From: Vitrella brassicaformis
Taxonomy: Eukaryota; Sar; Vitrellaceae
DNA: 52,004 bases
Assembly: GCA_001179505.1 (NCBI GenBank)
Contig: CDMY01000556.1
Coordinates: 1 to 52,004 of the forward strand
Direction: 5' to 3'
Shown piece by piece: positions 46,349 to 52,004 of the stretch. Both the position numbers and the translations under genes were made by a program. How positions within the stretch are numbered: position 1 is the stretch's first letter; each line of letters begins with the position of its first letter. The notes under the pieces are model-generated. The model ran no database searches. It was not told where the DNA came from and worked only from the letters and a program-made list of their open reading frames with translations.

Positions 46349-49194
46349 TCACCACGCCACTTTGGAGAGTTTGGTTGAGTTCAAGAAGCGCTTCCACTGT
46401 GCTGGCTCGCCCCAGATGTCAGCGGTGAGCGGCCACAGCAGAGGCAAAGCTTTCTCGTCAATGGTGCCGCTCAAATCGATGTACTTGAACCCTGCAGACA
46501 GTCAGACAGACAGAAAGACAGACAGACAGACAGACCGAGATATGTATGCAAAGCCTGTCCATGTCTCACCTCCAGCGATCTTGTCCCAGTCTTCAAGCGT
46601 CCTGAGGGGTTTCCCGTGGAGCGTCCCACGACGCCAGTCCAGCCCAGTGGCCTCCGCGACTGTCTTGCTGGCCCTGGCCGTGTCGACTGCATCCGCAACC
46701 ATCTCCGAAAGACTGCGCTTGTAAGTTGAGAAAGGGTCAAGATTCTTGTCCGGCTTCAGGTAGGGAAACAGATATCCGAACACCTTCTCCCTCAGCTTGA
46801 GGACGCCGTTCGTGTCCCGCTTGGCGCTCTCGGCTGTGAAGCGCACATTGGCCTGAGCGTCTCCTTCCCCAGTCATGCTTCTGTCGTTGCAATTCGCACT
46901 GCCCACATGCGCATATCTGCAAACAAAGACAAAGAGAGAGACGACAGACAGACGGCAATCGAGACGCACCAATCCCCAATTACAGCCATACCTGTCGTCG
47001 ACGAGGAGCATTTTGCTGTGGACGTATGTGGTATAGGCGACGGTCCCTGCACTGCCAGAAGGCAGGTTGGCCACCCTGCCGTGGAAATAGACTGAGAAGT
47101 ATTTCTTCAGTGGCTCATGGATGTTGTTCTCGCTCCTATAGCGTTCAAGGCAAGGTACGAGGCCGCATTCGCCGAACAAAGACATGAGCACCGCGTAGAG
47201 GGCCATTGTTGGTTGCGGCTGCCGGGTCAGTCATATATATACATAGAAGAGGCGTGCACACGGATCATATTTCCATTGTGTGTGTGTTTTTTTCTTTTTT
47301 TGTGGTATGGATGCTGTACTTCATACCCCGATTGGCACGGATAGCACAAAGGAGAAATCCTCATTATCTCTCATGGCATTGGTGACGCGAGCGAAGATGG
47401 CGGCCGGCACCTTGTTTTTCGGATGGAACTGAACAGAGAGACAGACAGACGGCAATGGAGACGCACCAATCCCCCAAGTACAGTACCTTGGGGTCTTTGG
47501 AGTTTTTAGCGCATCTTATGTAGCTTGTCGGGAGTCCAACGTAAAACTGTGTTTCGAGGTAGACGTAGCGCTCTGCTTCGCGAATCAATCTGTCGTAATC
47601 GTCCTGCGCAGACGCAAGACAGGCCCATGAGCATGCTCGACTCTCTTTCTCCCGCTCCCCTCACCATGATGCTGGTGACGGTGACAGATTCAGGCGTTTT
47701 CAAAAAATATCTCGTTCCCGAGAGCAGGACTTGGCACGTTCCGTTGAAACCTCTGTGTTTCTGCAGGTGCGGCGTAAAGTCAACGTCCGGCGCGGTATAG
47801 TTCCAGGGCGGCATGTATTCTTCCTCGCACATTTCTCCCATGTCTTGCTCAATTCGGCATCGACGACCTTCCGGAAGAAGCCCATCACTCGGCTCCTCCA
47901 ATTCTTTCTTTGTTCATTGTAGATTTTACACCCTTCTTGCCATCTGCAGAAGCCACAGAAGGGCCAACAAATCGCTTTCTGTCCGACATCAGAGGTCGTC
48001 CTTATCGGGTTTGCCTGCCTGTGGACGTGAATGCAGGCAATGTCTTCAGCCGCCTGGTCCGTCACACGACTGTGAACGTCAAGCCCCACAGCACAAAGAT
48101 CCATCCATACACTCAAAGAGATGGTGGGTAGGTGCCAACCACCACTAGCAGGACCTGTCAATGTCTTGCCAAGGCTTCTGCAGCTCGCCTGCGTGCACAT
48201 ATGCGTGAAGTGCACTGTCTGTCTGTCTGTCTGTCTTTCTTTCTTTCTTTGCTCGATGCTCGCTCACGCTACCTTGCTTGCTTGAAGCGTATCTTGAAGG
48301 ATTGTTTTGTTGGTGCTGCGGCGAGTCCATGCGCCCCGGGCCGATGTCTATGCCACCGATGAAGGCCACACGGCGGTTGATAATAAGGCTGGACACATGT
48401 ACATAGATGGGAATAGCTTTGCTGCCCGCTGAAGAAGGCTATATCAACCTTTTCATGTGATTCGAGTTGGCCATCTCTGAAGAGCCCCTCTCTGTGCCAA
48501 CGTCCAGGAACACTCGCACGCCCATTTTGTCAAGCTCTTTGGCCTGCTGGTTGACATTCCATTTGCTGTGCGTGGCGGCATCAGCTACGAACGTGGCTGA
48601 AGAAATACACACTCCCGTCTGTCTCTCTCTGTCTTGTCCGTTCTCTTATCTACCCAGCTCACCCAAGTTCTGCCAGAATGTGACATAGACGTTTGCTTTT
48701 CGCTTGATCAGCTTCTCAAACAGCTCCGACAGCGGCGGATTGTCGTCTCTCTCCTGTGCGCCCAAGAGCCTCGTGTGAACGTCCATTTTGTATCCTATCG
48801 GTATCAGTCAAACCAGTCATGCCCGCTTTCCGTCGTGTGTCAACACTCACTACCTGTGAAGATGATTTCGCTGCCTTCCGCCAGCTTCGGATCCGTGAGC
48901 ATCTTGTAGAGCTGTTGTTACACATGTCTTGTTTGTGCAGAGGAGCGAGTCCGTGGTTACCTGTTCGTAGTAGCCAAGATGCCCCTTGTCAAAGGAATTC
49001 GAGCACACAATCGGGTGGAAAGTGCACTCTCTCTCAGGGAAGGTGCCGTCCCATTCTGCACCGGCCGTTCCGGCTTGATGGGCATGTACCGCGCCGTCGC
49101 TTTGCAATGCGGAAGTGTTGGAGGGACGGATGACGAACTGCAAGGAGAAGGCCGGCGACGAGATGGCGGCGGACAGAAGACAGAGGAGCTTCAT
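46349..49194 (-). CDS. Secreted phospholipase D-family enzyme with two HKD motifs
   Basis: The start is ATG 49194 with a signal peptide (MKLLCLLSAAISSPAFS). Clear exons: 48961-49194, 48854-48911, 48663-48794, 48449-48584 and 48273-48388. Exons in 48215-47620 are less certain. Later exons lie at about 47490-47606, 47330-47430, about 46990-47225, 46570-46915 and 46349-46493. The first HKD motif is made by splicing (HMK at 48450, then SLIINRRVAFIGGIDI at about 48388-48340), giving H-x-K-x4-N instead of x4-D. The second is complete: TYVHSKMLLVDDR, then YAHVGSANCNDRSMTGEGD. YVYLETQFYVGLP before it is the usual segment between the two lobes. The enzyme family hydrolyses phosphodiester bonds of phospholipids, classically phosphatidylcholine to phosphatidic acid. 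No PX or PH domain is seen; signal-peptide PLDs of this kind are known from oomycetes. The C-terminus is rich in Trp (DIWGEPAQW). Confidence 0.82.
48215..48250. repeat. (CTGT)n-(TTCT)n microsatellite
   Basis: About five CTGT units pass into TTCT units within an intron of the phospholipase D gene. A related CAGA tract lies at 46497-46536, next to the acceptor of the last exon. Confidence 0.95.
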
Positions 49195-49322
49195 TGAGGC
49201 AAAGGCCGACCAAAGACGAGGAGGATGGGTGGATGAATGAGACGCCGAATCGGAATCATGGCATGGTGCGTCCCTTACACGAGAAGAGCCCTAAGCCCTG
49301 AAGCTCCGGCGGATCCGTCCCG

Positions 49323-49796
49323 ATGGCAGCTCTACGGCCCTTTACTCGCCTTCCACTCCCGTCATCATGCCCGCATCTTCCCTCATCGCATCCCCCCGCT
49401 ACGTCATTACCCTGCCTTCGAGATGACCGCCGCTATGAGAGGCACTGGGCGCGTCGGAAGAAGATCACGCCCTTCAAGCGCATGCCCAACATCGCCCCTC
49501 GTCGCGAGGACTTCCGCGTGGCCCAGGCGGCCGGTGGCTACTTCCACCTGCAGGCGCCCTGGCCGCCGCACATCAACAAGACGTGTGAGCCATTCCCGCC
49601 CGCACACAGGAACCGCTTCACCCTCAACCGCAAATACCCTTTGAGGTGGCGCAATGTGGAGTATCTGTATGAGCCGAGGCAGCTGCCCAGGCCGCGGACT
49701 GACGGCATATGGGGCGGCGAGATAATCCGGATTGTGCACCCCCCGAAGAAGACCAAGGAAGAGCGGGTCAAGGAGAGGGCGATGAAGACCAGATGA
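49323..49796 (+). CDS. Small basic protein of unknown function, possibly organellar
   Basis: Single-exon frame of 157 residues; the ATG at 49323 (MAALRPFTRLPLPSS) is the first in this frame after the divergent phospholipase D start. The N-terminal ~35 residues are rich in Arg, Pro, Ser and Leu without acidic residues, as in mitochondrial presequences. The remainder is basic and aromatic (ERHWARRKKITPFKRMPN, RFTLNRKYPLRWRNVEYLYE) and ends in a Lys/Arg/Glu helix (KKTKEERVKERAMKTR). Size and composition resemble accessory mitoribosomal or respiratory-complex proteins, but I do not recognise a family. The stop is TGA 49794-49796. Confidence 0.55.
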   Translation: MAALRPFTRLPLPSSCPHLPSSHPPATSLPCLRDDRRYERHWARRKKITPFKRMPNIAPRREDFRVAQAAGGYFHLQAPWPPHINKTCEPFPPAHRNRFTLNRKYPLRWRNVEYLYEPRQLPRPRTDGIWGGEIIRIVHPPKKTKEERVKERAMKTR

Positions 49797-51346
49797 ACAA
49801 ATGAGAGCCTTAGGTGGCGGGCGAAGTGCAGAAGGCGGCATTGCGGCTGTCCTTTTGGGGCGGTGCAGACGTAGATGACAGGAGGGAGGAGGGGGAAGGG
49901 AGAGAGGGAGATGGGTGCGGGTTGTATATGGCAACCAAGACTGGACTATGTGTGCCTGATTGAGAGTGATGACTTTTGTGGCTTCGCGAGTGGGACAGCG
50001 ATGGACGTGACATGAATTTGTCGCACCATTTCGGTTATCGAATGTGTCCCGAGCCATCCATTCACACATTCATTCACACTCTCACATAGTCGCTTTGAGT
50101 CACAGGCAGGCAGCACGATTGCAGAGAGCAAACCAACACCCGATGTAAAATGTAGGCAGGGATGACTGAAAGGGCCGTCTCCTGCAAGGCGGGCGTGAGA
50201 ACCGGAACAGGCGTGAGGCTGCACGCACAAAGCCCATTCACACCACGGGCACAATAATACCTCACACACGATATGCCCACCTGAATGCCGTAGCCACTCA
50301 CCATGCTTGACAATTGGGTTTGTGCAACAAAAAAAAAATCGATCTGTTCCTCATCGTCTGCATTTGTGCTGTATGTGTCTGTCTGACATGTGTCATGCCT
50401 ACAAGTGATACGAGCTTTGTGATGCATTGTAGTACTGTGTGCCTGCTTGCAATTCACACACACACACACACACACACACAGACAGAGAGAGAGAGAGAGA
50501 GAGAGGTCTGCCTGTCCAGAACTCAGCTGCCGTGGGTCAGCAGTCAATAGGTCAAAGATGCTGAAAACCTGATCCGATATCGATTGTCGCACGCACACAG
50601 GCCCTCAGGTGGTGTTTCATGACGTCTCGCCCCCCCTGGGCCGCTCTCTGTTGCTGCAGACAGACAGACAGACAGACAGACAGGCACACGTAGGAACATG
50701 TAACTCCCTCACCCACTGCGAGTGTGTATGTCTTTCTGTTTACCTGCGATATCGTAGTGGCCCTTCCTCCTCATCGTCACCAGCCGGGGGACGTGGCACG
50801 AGGTTCGGCGAACAGACACCACAAAACAAGAGACAACCACATAACAACACAACAGACAGCACACACACTCGTACTCACCCACAGCCAGCCAGCCAGCCTT
50901 TTTCATGTTCAAAGTGGAGTGCGTTTCGTTATGTGTGGGTGTGTGTAATGGTATCAAGACAGATTCAGAAAGTGTGTCTTCCACGCAACGCAGGGCACGT
51001 GTGTCGGACAGAGAGAGGGCAAACGAATTGCGGAGCACGGACCCACGGGTATCGATACCGAGATGTCTTCTCTGTAGACAAGAAAAAAAGGAGGACAGCT
51101 AGGCATTAGATGGCCCTATCTGTATGTCAAATGGCCATCAATCAAAGGATAGCACATTATATATCCACTGAGAGCACAAATGAATGTCAAGCATGACTGA
51201 CCAGTGATGAACAGCCTCCCATGTCCCGACCAGACAGACCATGCACGATGAACACGGACACAGACGCAAACACAAACACAAAGACAGAGATAGAGTATTC
51301 TACACCTGTCTTGTGTTTGTGTTTTCTTCCTCGATGCCTCACATAC
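49797..51346. other. Right intergenic region with possible exon fragments
   Basis: Mostly non-coding in appearance, with a (CA)n-(GA)n tract at 50455-50506 and a CAGA tract at about 50659-50683. On the minus strand, about 50744-50812 reads as an acidic peptide containing GDDEEEGPLRYR and ending at a GTAAAC donor. About 70 codons of other frames are open but unsupported. These may be downstream exons of the small gene proposed at 51347-51421. Confidence 0.35.
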
Positions 51347-51421
51347 CCTGTCGCTTGGGTCCTTGAGTCTGCGGTATCTGGACGGGCCCTGCTCTTCGTC
51401 CATGTCGTCGTCCATTTCCAT
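51347..51421 (-). CDS. Possible first coding exon of an acidic protein
   Basis: The minus-strand ATG at 51421 opens 25 codons (MEMDDDMDEEQGPSRYRRLK and five more residues) that end exactly at a GTATGTGAGG donor. The peptide resembles GDDEEEGPLRYR encoded at about 50744-50812 on the same strand, so both could belong to one gene or be copies of one motif. No full model can be built. It is weakly supported. Confidence 0.3.
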
Positions 51422-51675
51422 CCTCAGAGGATGCGCAGGGGCGGCGGAGCACGCCGAGGGAGGGGATGGTCCGCGCTCTGCGGCTGAGTAGGTGAGGGGG
51501 CCACAGAGGCCCGGGGCGGGGTCGCTGCATTCAGCGCAAGAGTTGCATCAAGGTGGCAGCTGCGCGGCCCGGCCGGGCCGTCTTGGTCATGGTGTCATTG
51601 CAGGCAGTTGTGCGCAGAAAAAATGCTTCGGCGCGAGAAGGTGGTTGGCCTTCTCACTACAAGCGGTACATTGCC

Positions 51676-52004
51676 AGAAAACTGACCGAGGGGGGTGGGA
51701 AACTGTGTTCTGTGCGGAAAACCGGGGCCCCATGCGGAAAACTGAGCCAGGGGCCCGGAAAACTGGTGATCTGCAGTGGAAAACTGACCACCTGCTTGGA
51801 AAACTGGCACTCCCATGTGGAAAACTGAGGCCCTGAGTGGAAAACTGGCCACCTGCACTGGAAAACTGGTGATCTGCAGTGGAAAACTGGTACTCCCACG
51901 TGGAAAACTGGTTTTCTGCCGCCTGTACCCAGTTTTCCATTGCCTGATGCCAGTTTTCCACTGTCTCTACCCAGTTTTCCAGTCTCTCTACCCAGTTTTC
52001 CATT
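51676..52004. repeat. About 20-bp repeat array with core GGAAAACTG that inverts near 51920
   Basis: Cores occur near 51676, 51698, 51716 (degenerate), 51736, 51756, 51777, 51797, 51818, 51838, 51858, 51879 and 51900, a step of 20-21 bp. After about 51920 the cores appear as reverse complements (CAGTTTTCC) near 51930, 51950, 51971 and 51992, again about 20-21 bp apart. The spacers of 11-12 bp vary but recur. The array runs off the window edge. All minus-strand frames stay open through it because the repeat lacks stops, which is not evidence of coding. Confidence 0.9.

Noticed and set aside
47910-48131. Plus-strand frame with a plausible-looking peptide in the phospholipase D gene
   Set aside because: No splice sites join it to anything and it lies within the uncertain exon block of the minus-strand enzyme.
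51587-52003. 138-residue minus-strand frame with repeated ENW and QFST peptides
   Set aside because: It is a translation of the 20-bp repeat array; all three minus frames are open there and no splice site or start context supports a gene.
1-52004. tRNA, rRNA, transposase or retroelement genes
   Set aside because: No T-loop/anticodon arrangement, rRNA-like block, transposase or reverse-transcriptase motif was recognised by eye; a tRNAscan or Infernal run would be needed to be sure.

Overview
This window is nuclear DNA from a unicellular eukaryote. It is GC-rich and gene-dense. Nearly every gene is split by many short GT-AG introns (about 60-180 bp), and many introns end in (TG)n or (CTGT)n tracts just before the acceptor AG. 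There are a flagellar-type kinesin-9, F-box-like and ankyrin proteins, a REJ/GPS (polycystin-like) receptor and a signal-peptide phospholipase D. This mix fits a free-living alveolate or chromerid-type alga such as Vitrella. That placement is inference; no rRNA or organelle marker is present. All gene models were read by eye from open frames, splice sites and domain motifs, so internal exon edges are approximate where stated.

Layout. Three minus-strand genes fill 246-11262: an F-box-like protein with an FG/GS-rich middle, an F-box-like protein fused to a polytopic membrane domain, and an acidic ankyrin-repeat protein. Two of them contain apparent single-base frameshifts. A 300-N assembly gap (11616-11915) lies in the divergent promoter between the ankyrin gene and a plus-strand gene at 12099-18541. 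That gene encodes a chain of redox modules of about 1,750 residues: a DUOX-type haem peroxidase, DOMON, cytochrome b561, cytochrome b5 and an FAD/NAD(P)H reductase. It faces tail-to-tail a 13-kb minus-strand gene (19351-32287) for a receptor with Ig-like, Cys-rich, REJ and GPS domains followed by several membrane spans.

A SpoU/TrmH RNA methyltransferase (minus) and a kinesin-9 (plus) start head-to-head on one palindrome, so that their ATG codons overlap. A Q/G/RGG-rich protein (39077-42242, minus) diverges from a SNAPC4-like Myb protein (42644-45917, plus). A secreted phospholipase D (46349-49194, minus) diverges from a short basic protein (49323-49796, plus). The last 2 kb holds a possible small gene and then an array of about 20-bp GGAAAACTG repeats that flips orientation before the window ends.

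The strongest candidate for something undescribed is the peroxidase-DOMON-b561-b5-reductase fusion. Its order is topologically coherent: cytosolic NAD(P)H to FAD to b5 haem to transmembrane b561 haems to extracellular DOMON and peroxidase. It looks like a dual-oxidase analogue built without a NOX module. Secondary leads are the shared promoter element TTNGCGAGCTY upstream of several genes, the overlapping start codons, and the inverted repeat array at the right edge.
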